DNA of 5,265 bases from Melioribacteraceae bacterium. GTDB lineage: Bacteria > Bacteroidota > Ignavibacteria > Ignavibacteriales > Melioribacteraceae. The translations under genes and the position numbers were made by a program. The notes under the pieces are model-generated. The model ran no database searches. It worked only from the letters and a program-made list of their open reading frames with translations, and had not been told where the DNA came from. Of the stretch, positions 1 to 5,265 are shown one piece after another (positions within the stretch are counted from its first letter, which is position 1; each line of letters starts with the position of its first letter). Location of the stretch: positions 1 to 5,265 of the forward strand of contig JALWEC010000067.1 in NCBI GenBank assembly GCA_027036655.1, written 5' to 3'.

Positions 1-363
1 TTTAATTGCTTCCCAATTTTTCTCAATTTCTTTACTGTCTTTAACTTTTACATCGCCGAAAATATGAGGGTGCCTTCTGATTAACTTTTCCGTAATTCCT
101 TTAATCACGTCGGTCAGCTTAAACTCATTGTTTTCTTCGGCAATTACCGAATGGAACACAATGTGAAGAAGCATATCTCCGAGTTCGTCCCGCAGAGCGT
201 CGTAATCTTTGTTGTCGATAGCTTCAACCGCTTCGTATGTTTCTTCCAAAGTGGCGGCTTTTATCGAGTCGTGCGTCTGTTCCTTGTCCCACGGGCACTC
301 TTTACGCAGTCGCTGCATCACGCGCCACAATTCATCAAATCGTTCTTTCTCGTTGCTATTCAT
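1..363 (-). CDS. mazG: MazG family nucleoside triphosphate pyrophosphohydrolase (5' part, truncated by window edge)
   Basis: Translating the minus strand from the ATG at 363 gives 121 uninterrupted codons running off the left edge, about half of a full-length MazG of roughly 260 residues. The N-terminus carries the family signature CPWDKEQTHDSI (residues 23-34), then the metal-binding helices: EETYE (E40, E41, E44) and ELGDMLLHIVFH (E60, D63). The RRHPHIFGD motif (96-104) and NWEAIK (116-121) follow. This family hydrolyses NTPs and dNTPs to NMP plus pyrophosphate with Mg2+ held by the EExxE and ExxD acidic residues. It acts in the cytoplasm, as a house-cleaning enzyme for non-canonical nucleotides or as a modulator of the stringent response. 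The ATG at 363 is the first in-frame start I see; the upstream bases (AATGGTCTTATT) hold no Shine-Dalgarno sequence. The gene is divergent from the sensor kinase. The family call is firm; exact substrate cannot be read from sequence. Confidence 0.95.
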   Translation of the reverse strand, partial: MNSNEKERFDELWRVMQRLRKECPWDKEQTHDSIKAATLEETYEAVEAIDNKDYDALRDELGDMLLHIVFHSVIAEENNEFKLTDVIKGITEKLIRRHPHIFGDVKVKDSKEIEKNWEAIK

Positions 364-452
364 AATAAGACCATTACGTTGTTTTTTTTATAATATTTAT
401 TAAATTAATATTTAAAATAAAACATTTGTTCTTAAAAAAATCACTATTTAAG
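364..452. promoter_or_regulatory. Divergent A/T-rich intergenic region between mazG and the sensor kinase
   Basis: This 89-bp spacer separates the divergent start codons and must contain the translation starts, and probably the promoters, of both genes. It is almost purely A/T from 382 to 424. A TATAAT hexamer lies at 389-394 on the plus strand, but no convincing -35 partner sits 16-18 bp upstream (TAAGAC at 366-371). The ACATTTG at 423-428 resembles only the end of the Bacteroidota -7 element TAnnTTTG. No Shine-Dalgarno sequence precedes either start, which fits Bacteroidota-like A/T-rich initiation regions. I can support the region as regulatory by position only; individual promoter boxes are not assigned. 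Confidence 0.45.
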
Positions 453-3400
453 ATGAAAGAGAAAAACCAAAACTCAAAAAACGAAAGTATTTCGCACAAT
501 TCCGGACAAATTCTGCAGGACGTAATTGACGCGCAGAAAAACTTAATAGTTTTTTCCCTTGATAAAAATTACAAATATACTTCCTTCTCAAAATCCCATA
601 AGAATACAATGAAGCTTATTTGGGGAAAAGATATTGAAATCGGGAAAAGTATGCTCGATTATATTCCAAGAGAAGACGACAGAAAAAAAGCCAAACATAA
701 TTTTGACCGAGTTGTTAACGGCGAATCCTTTATTTTGGAAGAAGAATATGGGGATGACGAACACCGCTCATACTGGGAGGATCATTATTCGCCGATCAAA
801 GATGAAGCGGGCGAAATAATCGGGGTTTCCGTATTTGTAGTCAATATTACAAGAAGAAAAAATATTGAGATTGAACTTAAAGAAAAGGAGAGTGAGTTAA
901 GGGCAACTTTTTATAGTATCGGAGACGCCGTAATTACAACGGATAACAATGGGCGCGTTGTAAAAATGACTTCGATTGCCGAGGAACTTTGCGGATGGAA
1001 AGAAGAAGAAGCCGAAGGTAAGGAACTTCCCGAAGTTTTTAATATTATTAATAGTTTTACGCGTCGTAAGGTTGAAAATCCGGTCGATAGGGTTTTTAAG
1101 GAGGGAATTGTAGTCGGTCTTGCCAATCACACTATACTTGTTCCGAAGAACGGGGACGAACACCAGATAGCCGATAGCGCTGCTCCTATTATTGACAAAG
1201 ATGGTAATATTACCGGAGCTGTTCTTGTATTCAGGGATGTTACGGAAAAATACAAGATGGAAAATGAACTGAAATTAAAGAAGGAATTTAACGATGCTGT
1301 TCTCCAGGCAATTCCCGACCTTCTTTTTGTGATTAACGATAAATATGAATTTGTTTTTTATAATGTCCCCGGTGAAAAAACAAACGTGCTTTATGAAGAA
1401 CCGGAAAATTTTATCGGTAGAAGTATTTTTGATGTACTGCCCGCCGATGTTGCGGAAGAATCCGCAAAGAATATTGACTTCGTGTTAAAGAACAAAAAGC
1501 CGGTAAAGTTCAATTATAAATTAGTTATTGATGGTAAAGAAAATTCATTTTCGACAAGATTTGTTTACAAAGGCGAAAATGAAGTATTGGTTGTTGTTAC
1601 GGATGTTACCGAACTTGAAAAGGCCGAAAATAAACTGCGAACAATCTTTGACGTTACTCCTTATCCTATGCACTTAGTTAACAATAATTTTGAAATTTTA
1701 TTAACAAATAAACATTTGTTAGAAACAAAAGGTTTAAAACAAGACGATATACTGGGGCGGAAGTGTTATGAGGTTTATCAGAACAATAATGATATTTGTG
1801 AAAATTGTGTCGTTAAAAAAGTTATAGATACAAAAGAGCCTCAGTCGATTTTTGCCAAGCTGAAAAATGCAGAGGGAAAAACAAAATTTTTCGAAACTAT
1901 TGCTTTCCCGATAAAAGAAGAGAATGGAGAAGTAATTGAAATTATTGCGTCAACAATAGATATTACCGAACGTAAAATAGCTGAAGAAAAAGTTAAGGAA
2001 AGCGAAGAGAGACTCTTAACTCTAATAAATTCAACTCCCGATATCATCTGTTTTAAGGATGGGGAAGGAAGATGGCTGACGGCTAACGAAGCCGATTTAA
2101 AACTTTTTAGATTGGAAAATGTTGATTATTACGGGAAAACCGACGCCGAACTTGCCGAATATACCGACCCTATTTATAAGGAGTCGTTTTTGAATTGTAT
2201 AAGAACTGACGAGGCAGCCTGGGCTAAAAAGGAACTTTCAATTGCCGAAGAAACTATTCCTTTGGTCGAAGGCGGAGAAAAAATCTTTGAAGTCATTAAA
2301 GTGCCTCTGTTTAATGACGACGGAACGCGCAAGGGACTTGTAGTTCTCGGCAGAGATATTACCAAACGAAAAATTACCGAACAGGAATTAAAACGTTCCC
2401 AGGAAGATTTTAAGAATATAATTGAGTCGTCTCTTTTCGGAATTGTTATTCATTCCGAGGGTAAGTTTTTATATGTAAACAATGCCGCTCTCAAGATTGG
2501 TAATGCTACTTCAAAAGAGGAATTTTTATCCAAGCCTCCTTCTTCTTTTGTTCACCCTGATTATCTTGACCTTGCAGAAGAAAGAATTAAGAAAATGGCC
2601 GAAACGGGAAAGGGCGTCGGGACGGTGATTGAAAAGTTTGTTCGAATGGACGGGAAAACCATTTTTGTGAGAAATTCCGCTACTCCCGTCAAATTTGAGG
2701 GGAAAAACGCTTTTTTGGTTCTCTTCGAGGATATTACGAAACAAATTGAAAACGAAGAGAAAGTAAGGGAAAACGAGAAAGTTTTCAGAACGCTGACAGA
2801 CACGACTACGGCGGCTATCTTTGTGTTCGATAGAGAGAAATTTCTGTATGTAAATAAAACGACTGAACGCATAACCGGTTATTCGTCGGAAGAACTGCTG
2901 AAGATGAACTTTTGGAGTGTCGTACACCCCGATTTCAGGGAAGTTGTTAAAAAACGGGGGCAAATGCGCATCAAGGGAAACAGAGTTCCCGAAAGCTATG
3001 AATTTATGATTCTTAATAAATCGGGCAAAGGAATTTGGATAAATTTCTCAGCTTCAAAGATCACTTGGAAAGGCAAAAACGCTGCTCTCGGTTCAGCGGT
3101 AGATATTTCCAAAAGAAAAGCCGTGGAGCTTGACCTAATAAAAAGCGAAAGAAAGTACAAACTTATTTCAAAACTAACTACGGATTATATTTTTGAAAGT
3201 GAAATTGATGATAGTGGTAATATTACAACAGTCTGGGCTTCCGATTCTTTTGAGAAAATAACCGGCTATTCGTTGGAAGAATTTAGGAAGAGAGGGGATT
3301 GGGGAAGCATTGTTCATCCTGATGACTATTTAATCGAGAAGGAATCCGCGAGTAATATTTTGAATAATCGTATTGGAATTGCGGAAGTAAGAATTTTCAG

Positions 3401-4262
3401 AAAGGACGGTTCTCTTATCTGGGTCAAAAGTAAAGGGGAACCGATTTGGAGCAAGGAAAAACAACGAGTTGTAGGCGTAGTCGGGGCGGTTTCCGATATT
3501 ACCGAACGGAAGATGATGGTTGAAGAGTTAATTCAAGCCAGGCAGAAAGCCGAAGCGTCAGAAAAAATTAAGACAGATTTCCTTGCGCAGATGTCTCACG
3601 AGATTAGAAGTCCGTTAAATGTAGTGCTGAATTTTATTTCTTTGCTGAAGATGGAGCTCGGCGAGAACATTGACGAAGAGATGGAAATGGCATTCTCAAG
3701 CATTGATTCCTCCAGCAGAAGAATTATTAGGACTGTGGATTTAATCCTTAATATGACGGAACTTCAAACCGGAACTTATCATTCGGTCAATGAAGAAGTT
3801 GATTTGGTTAAACAGGTTGAAAATGTTTTCTCCGAGTATAAACAAGCGGCTAAGGTAAAGAAACTCGACTTTGAATTTATACGTGAAACTGAAAAATTAA
3901 AAATCTTTACCGACGGTTATGCTTTTTTACAAACGGTAGTTAACTTAATTGATAACGCTATTAAATATACAAATGAAGGTGGGGTTACGATAATTCTCTC
4001 CGCCAAATCACACGATGAAGCCTTGTTTGAAATTAAAGATACCGGAATTGGAATTTCGGAAGAATATCTGCCTCAAATATTTTCCGCTTTTTCTCAGGAA
4101 GAACAGGGATACAAACGAAAGTTCGAAGGGAACGGTCTCGGCTTGGCGTTGGTAAAAAAGTATGTAGATATTATGCACGGAAGAATTACAGTTAAGAGCA
4201 AAAAGGGCAAAGGAACGACGTTTACGTTAATAGTCCCCAATTTAAGAAACATAGAGGATTAG
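453..4262 (+). CDS. Soluble multi-PAS (eight-module) sensor histidine kinase
   Basis: This complete gene of 1269 codons ends in TAG. I start at ATG 453; the frame is open to a TTG at 426, but the nine extra residues (MFLKKSLFK) match no domain. PAS/PAC modules lie at about residues 20-136, 148-267, 277-387, 393-508, 519-640, 651-763, 775-889 and 899-1020. Most end in the PAC-type tail D(I/V)(T/S)xRK and are joined by short charged, probably coiled-coil linkers. The HisKA domain (1038-1104) has the H-box FLAQMSHEIRSPLN with phospho-acceptor H1049. HATPase_c (about 1149-1263) has the N-box NLIDNAIKYT (N1168), G1 box DTGIGI (D1196), F-box IFSAFSQEEQGYKRKFEG and G2 box GNGLGLAL, so catalysis looks intact. 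No signal peptide, membrane segment, HAMP or receiver domain is visible, which implies cytoplasmic ligand, redox or protein sensing. Family knowledge predicts ATP-dependent autophosphorylation and transfer to a response regulator, but none is in view. The signal is unknown. PAS4 holds three of the six cysteines (C438, C449, C452). Confidence 0.96.
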   Translation: MKEKNQNSKNESISHNSGQILQDVIDAQKNLIVFSLDKNYKYTSFSKSHKNTMKLIWGKDIEIGKSMLDYIPREDDRKKAKHNFDRVVNGESFILEEEYGDDEHRSYWEDHYSPIKDEAGEIIGVSVFVVNITRRKNIEIELKEKESELRATFYSIGDAVITTDNNGRVVKMTSIAEELCGWKEEEAEGKELPEVFNIINSFTRRKVENPVDRVFKEGIVVGLANHTILVPKNGDEHQIADSAAPIIDKDGNITGAVLVFRDVTEKYKMENELKLKKEFNDAVLQAIPDLLFVINDKYEFVFYNVPGEKTNVLYEEPENFIGRSIFDVLPADVAEESAKNIDFVLKNKKPVKFNYKLVIDGKENSFSTRFVYKGENEVLVVVTDVTELEKAENKLRTIFDVTPYPMHLVNNNFEILLTNKHLLETKGLKQDDILGRKCYEVYQNNNDICENCVVKKVIDTKEPQSIFAKLKNAEGKTKFFETIAFPIKEENGEVIEIIASTIDITERKIAEEKVKESEERLLTLINSTPDIICFKDGEGRWLTANEADLKLFRLENVDYYGKTDAELAEYTDPIYKESFLNCIRTDEAAWAKKELSIAEETIPLVEGGEKIFEVIKVPLFNDDGTRKGLVVLGRDITKRKITEQELKRSQEDFKNIIESSLFGIVIHSEGKFLYVNNAALKIGNATSKEEFLSKPPSSFVHPDYLDLAEERIKKMAETGKGVGTVIEKFVRMDGKTIFVRNSATPVKFEGKNAFLVLFEDITKQIENEEKVRENEKVFRTLTDTTTAAIFVFDREKFLYVNKTTERITGYSSEELLKMNFWSVVHPDFREVVKKRGQMRIKGNRVPESYEFMILNKSGKGIWINFSASKITWKGKNAALGSAVDISKRKAVELDLIKSERKYKLISKLTTDYIFESEIDDSGNITTVWASDSFEKITGYSLEEFRKRGDWGSIVHPDDYLIEKESASNILNNRIGIAEVRIFRKDGSLIWVKSKGEPIWSKEKQRVVGVVGAVSDITERKMMVEELIQARQKAEASEKIKTDFLAQMSHEIRSPLNVVLNFISLLKMELGENIDEEMEMAFSSIDSSSRRIIRTVDLILNMTELQTGTYHSVNEEVDLVKQVENVFSEYKQAAKVKKLDFEFIRETEKLKIFTDGYAFLQTVVNLIDNAIKYTNEGGVTIILSAKSHDEALFEIKDTGIGISEEYLPQIFSAFSQEEQGYKRKFEGNGLGLALVKKYVDIMHGRITVKSKKGKGTTFTLIVPNLRNIED

Positions 4263-4296
4263 TTGACTATCGTGGAAAACGGATGCTGAAATAAAC

Positions 4297-4461
4297 AAAC
4301 CGTCATTGCGAGACAATTCCGACTTGTCGGGATTGACGTGGCTCCGCCTAGACGGACTCCGGAATATTCAACTTTAGCAATAAAACCGGTTTTTAATATT
4401 CGGCAATAGTTTGTTTTTTAGTGAGATTACTTCGTCGTTCCACTCCTCGTAATGACGCTTT
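4297..4461. repeat. MITE-like palindromic intergenic element with CGTCATTGCGAG termini
   Basis: The left end AAACCGTCATTGCGAG (4297-4312) and the reverse complement of the right end CTCGTAATGACGCTTT (4446-4461) agree at 14 of 16 positions, giving an element of about 165 bp. The right arm (GAGATTACTTCGTCG...CTCGTAATGACG) resembles a family of short non-coding repeats, built on GTCATTGCGAG...GAAGCAATCTC, that I recall being scattered between genes in many bacteria; that match is from memory. Inside are a hairpin at 4314-4335, a weaker TCCG/CGGA pair (4343-4346, 4353-4356) and a perfect 12-bp palindrome AAAACCGGTTTT (4382-4393). There is also a direct repeat of AATATTC followed by GCAATA (4363-4382 and 4395-4408). 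There is no transposase frame and no clear target-site duplication, so it would be non-autonomous. It could alternatively act as a 3' stabilising or terminating structure for the kinase transcript. Confidence 0.75.
4314..4335. repeat. Strong hairpin inside the intergenic element
   Basis: CAATTCCGAC (4314-4323) pairs with GTCGGGATTG (4326-4335) over ten base pairs, one of them a T-G wobble, around a two-base TT centre (in RNA the last pair would probably open to a four-base loop). It is the strongest local fold in the intergenic region and forms the left arm of the repeat element. No T-run follows, so it does not look like a classical Rho-independent terminator. Confidence 0.7.
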
Positions 4462-4473
4462 AAATTCTTTGCT

Positions 4474-4493
4474 GTCGAGAACTATTCCTCGAC
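4474..4493. repeat. Short inverted repeat (GTCGAG/CTCGAC)
   Basis: GTCGAG (4474-4479) and CTCGAC (4488-4493) form a six-base-pair stem with an eight-base loop; two more A-T pairs can form inside if one C is bulged. It lies just right of the terminal-inverted-repeat element and may be a separate hairpin or part of a larger repeat mosaic. No function is evident. Confidence 0.5.
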
Positions 4494-4520
4494 GGATAAA
4501 GCCCCTCTCATTATACTCCT

Positions 4521-4575
4521 AGGTTTTTAAAACCTCCAATGTTTAACTTGTGTCTATGTCCAGCTTGTTAAACGT
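4521..4575. repeat. Paired palindromes: AGGTTTT-T-AAAACCT followed by GTTTAAC...GTTAAAC
   Basis: A perfect 15-base palindrome with one central base (AGGTTTT 4521-4527, AAAACCT 4529-4535) is followed five bases later by a second inverted repeat. That repeat is GTTTAAC (4541-4547) and GTTAAAC (4567-4573), spaced by 19 bases and extendable to nine pairs (4539-4547 with 4567-4575) if one T-G wobble is allowed. Two consecutive inverted repeats in a non-coding spacer suggest a dispersed intergenic repeat or a structured untranslated RNA. The first is too A/T-rich to be a strong terminator. The call as a repeat rests on internal symmetry only; other genomic copies cannot be seen here. Confidence 0.6.
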
Positions 4576-4607
4576 GGGAAATAACTCGGGAATCTTTTGT
4601 ATGATTT

Positions 4608-4636
4608 TTGCTGTAAAAGTTTTGTATTTTTACAAT
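4608..4636 (+). promoter_or_regulatory. Candidate promoter of the HAD hydrolase gene
   Basis: TTGCTG (4608-4613) and TACAAT (4631-4636) are separated by 17 bp and would work as -35 and -10 boxes; the -10 matches TATAAT at five of six bases and the -35 matches TTGACA at three. The same bases can be read as a Bacteroidota-type promoter: TTTG (4607-4610), then 20 bp, then TACAATTTG (4631-4639), one base longer than the TAnnTTTG consensus. Either reading puts transcription start near 4643-4647 and leaves a leader of about 25 bases before the ATG at 4671. Confidence 0.45.
4612..4634. promoter_or_regulatory. Palindrome TGTAAAA-N9-TTTTACA, possible operator over the HAD promoter
   Basis: TGTAAAA (4612-4618) is exactly mirrored by TTTTACA (4628-4634) across nine bases, giving a 23-bp dyad centred at 4623. 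It spans the spacer and overlaps the candidate -10 box, which is where a repressor would block RNA polymerase. It could also be a chance A/T palindrome. No regulator gene in the window suggests its partner. Confidence 0.35.
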
Positions 4637-4670
4637 TTGGATTTATTAATAGTAGAGAATTTGCTGAAAA

Positions 4671-5265
4671 ATGGAATTTAAAGAAAAACTTAAAAATTTA
4701 AAATTAGTTGTTTTTGATCTTGACGGAACTTTGCTTAATAACGAAGGTGAAATTTCGACTGAAGCAAAAGAGTTGATTCACACTCTCAAAACAGAGCATG
4801 ATGTAAGATTTACATTTGCCAGCGGAAGGCTGCACAAGGCGCTTGTAGATTACGCGAATGAAATTAACTTGGAAACGCCGTTAATTTCACTCGACGGCTC
4901 TATGATTAAATCGCACACCGACAATAAAATCTATTACGCTTCCTATGTCCCGCTTCGTTATACAAAAAAAGCTGTCCGCCTTGCGGAAAACACGCTTTCC
5001 AAATTCGCGCTTTGTCATGCGGATAAAATTTATTACACCGAGCATAATTCTTTAATCCCCGAACTGCTGGAGAAATACGGCGCCGAGTATGAAATGGTTG
5101 AATCACTTGAGCCTTATTTTGACGAAACTTTAGAGATTGTAATAACGGGAGATATTAAAGAAAATATTCGTATGATTGAAAAGAAAATGATTTTCCCGAG
5201 TAGTTTCGGACTTAGGACTTCCTATTATAAATCGCATCTCTACGGAGGTTTGTATTATCTTGAAG
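4671..5265 (+). CDS. Cof-type HAD-superfamily hydrolase, class IIB cap (5' part, truncated by window edge)
   Basis: From ATG 4671 the frame stays open for 198 codons to the right edge; Cof-type enzymes are usually about 260-290 residues, so roughly the last quarter is missing. HAD motif I is VVFDLDGTLL, with nucleophile D16 and acid/base D18. Motif II is FTFASGR, with S51. Between residues about 75 and 195 lies the alpha/beta cap expected of class IIB enzymes; LISLDGSMI stands where relatives often have an asparagine-glycine (NG) pair. The final YKSHLYGGLYYLE fits the cap end just before the returning core strand. Motifs III (Lys) and IV (GDxxND) would lie beyond the window. The family dephosphorylates small phosphorylated metabolites such as sugar phosphates, nucleotides or flavin intermediates in the cytoplasm; the substrate cannot be told from sequence. 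No strong Shine-Dalgarno site precedes the start (a weak AGAG at 4654-4657). It is 408 bases from the kinase and probably a separate unit. Confidence 0.92.
   Translation, partial: MEFKEKLKNLKLVVFDLDGTLLNNEGEISTEAKELIHTLKTEHDVRFTFASGRLHKALVDYANEINLETPLISLDGSMIKSHTDNKIYYASYVPLRYTKKAVRLAENTLSKFALCHADKIYYTEHNSLIPELLEKYGAEYEMVESLEPYFDETLEIVITGDIKENIRMIEKKMIFPSSFGLRTSYYKSHLYGGLYYLE

Larger units (their letters stand above)
4263..4670. other. Repeat-rich intergenic region, no gene
   Basis: These 408 bases between the kinase stop and the HAD start have no credible reading frame: the ATG at 4283 meets TAA after two codons. The region instead carries a terminal-inverted-repeat element (4297-4461), a short hairpin (4474-4493), a paired-palindrome block (4521-4575) and a promoter-like segment (4608-4636), each listed separately. 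Positions 4263-4296 and 4576-4605 show nothing I can name. No G/C stem followed by a T-run that would make a classical intrinsic terminator is found just after the kinase stop. Confidence 0.8.

Noticed and set aside
151..403. Two overlapping plus-strand open frames of 80 and 64 codons
   Set aside because: They lie antisense to the mazG coding sequence, whose protein is clearly recognisable; their translations resemble no family and overlap each other in different frames.
2526..2963. Minus-strand open frame of 145 codons inside the kinase gene
   Set aside because: It is antisense to the well-conserved PAS6 and PAS7 modules, has no recognisable protein features and no start signal; it is a shadow of the kinase frame.
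453..4262. Hybrid kinase with receiver domain, or a membrane sensor
   Set aside because: The protein ends about six residues after the HATPase_c domain, and no hydrophobic stretch long enough to cross a membrane was found.
4314..4335. Rho-independent terminator of the kinase
   Set aside because: The hairpin is strong but no T-run follows it on the plus strand, and it belongs to the inverted-repeat element, so a terminator call is not supported.
4482..4520. Minus-strand mini-gene: AGGAG (4516-4520) followed by ATG (4509-4511) and nine codons to a stop
   Set aside because: The spacing of four bases is short, the peptide is only nine residues, and it lies inside the repeat-rich spacer; the AGGAG is better explained as part of the palindromic repeats.
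4297..4575. CRISPR array or integron-like attachment array
   Set aside because: The repeats are inverted and of different sequence; there are no regularly spaced identical direct repeats and no cas or integrase gene in view.
4906..5106. Minus-strand open frame of 66 codons inside the HAD gene
   Set aside because: It is antisense to the cap domain of the HAD hydrolase, and its composition and lack of a start signal mark it as a chance frame.

Overview
The window has the look of a low-GC genome of the Bacteroidota/Chlorobi/Ignavibacteriota type. The A/T-rich starts have no clear Shine-Dalgarno site, one very large gene encodes a soluble kinase with many PAS domains, and one intergenic region is rich in palindromic repeats. 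This placement is inference from style, not from a marker gene.

Layout: (1) Positions 1-363, minus strand, hold the N-terminal 121 codons of a MazG-type nucleoside triphosphate pyrophosphohydrolase; its 3' end lies outside the window. (2) Positions 364-452 are a very A/T-rich divergent intergenic region that must hold the 5' signals of both flanking genes. (3) Positions 453-4262, plus strand, hold a complete 1269-residue cytoplasmic hybrid-free sensor histidine kinase. I read eight consecutive PAS/PAC modules, then a HisKA dimerisation domain with the phospho-acceptor histidine, then a HATPase_c domain. There is no membrane segment, HAMP domain or receiver domain, and no response regulator is in view, so it looks like an orphan kinase. 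(4) Positions 4263-4670 are about 400 bases without a gene. They contain a MITE-like element of about 165 bp with imperfect terminal inverted repeats (core CGTCATTGCGAG / CTCGTAATGACG) and internal hairpins. Further hairpins follow, including a pair built on AGGTTTT-T-AAAACCT and GTTTAAC/GTTAAAC. A plausible promoter with an overlapping palindrome sits at the right end. (5) Positions 4671-5265, plus strand, hold the first 198 codons of a Cof-type (class IIB cap) HAD hydrolase, cut by the window edge.

The genes show no operon relationship. MazG and the kinase are divergent, and the HAD gene is separated from the kinase by the repeat-rich spacer and has its own candidate promoter. MazG and HAD hydrolases are both house-cleaning phosphohydrolases, but nothing here links them functionally to the kinase. 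I see no phage, CRISPR, toxin-antitoxin or biosynthetic system. The unusual points are the eight-PAS architecture, a three-cysteine cluster in the fourth PAS module, signs of PAS-module duplication at DNA level, and the intergenic repeats.
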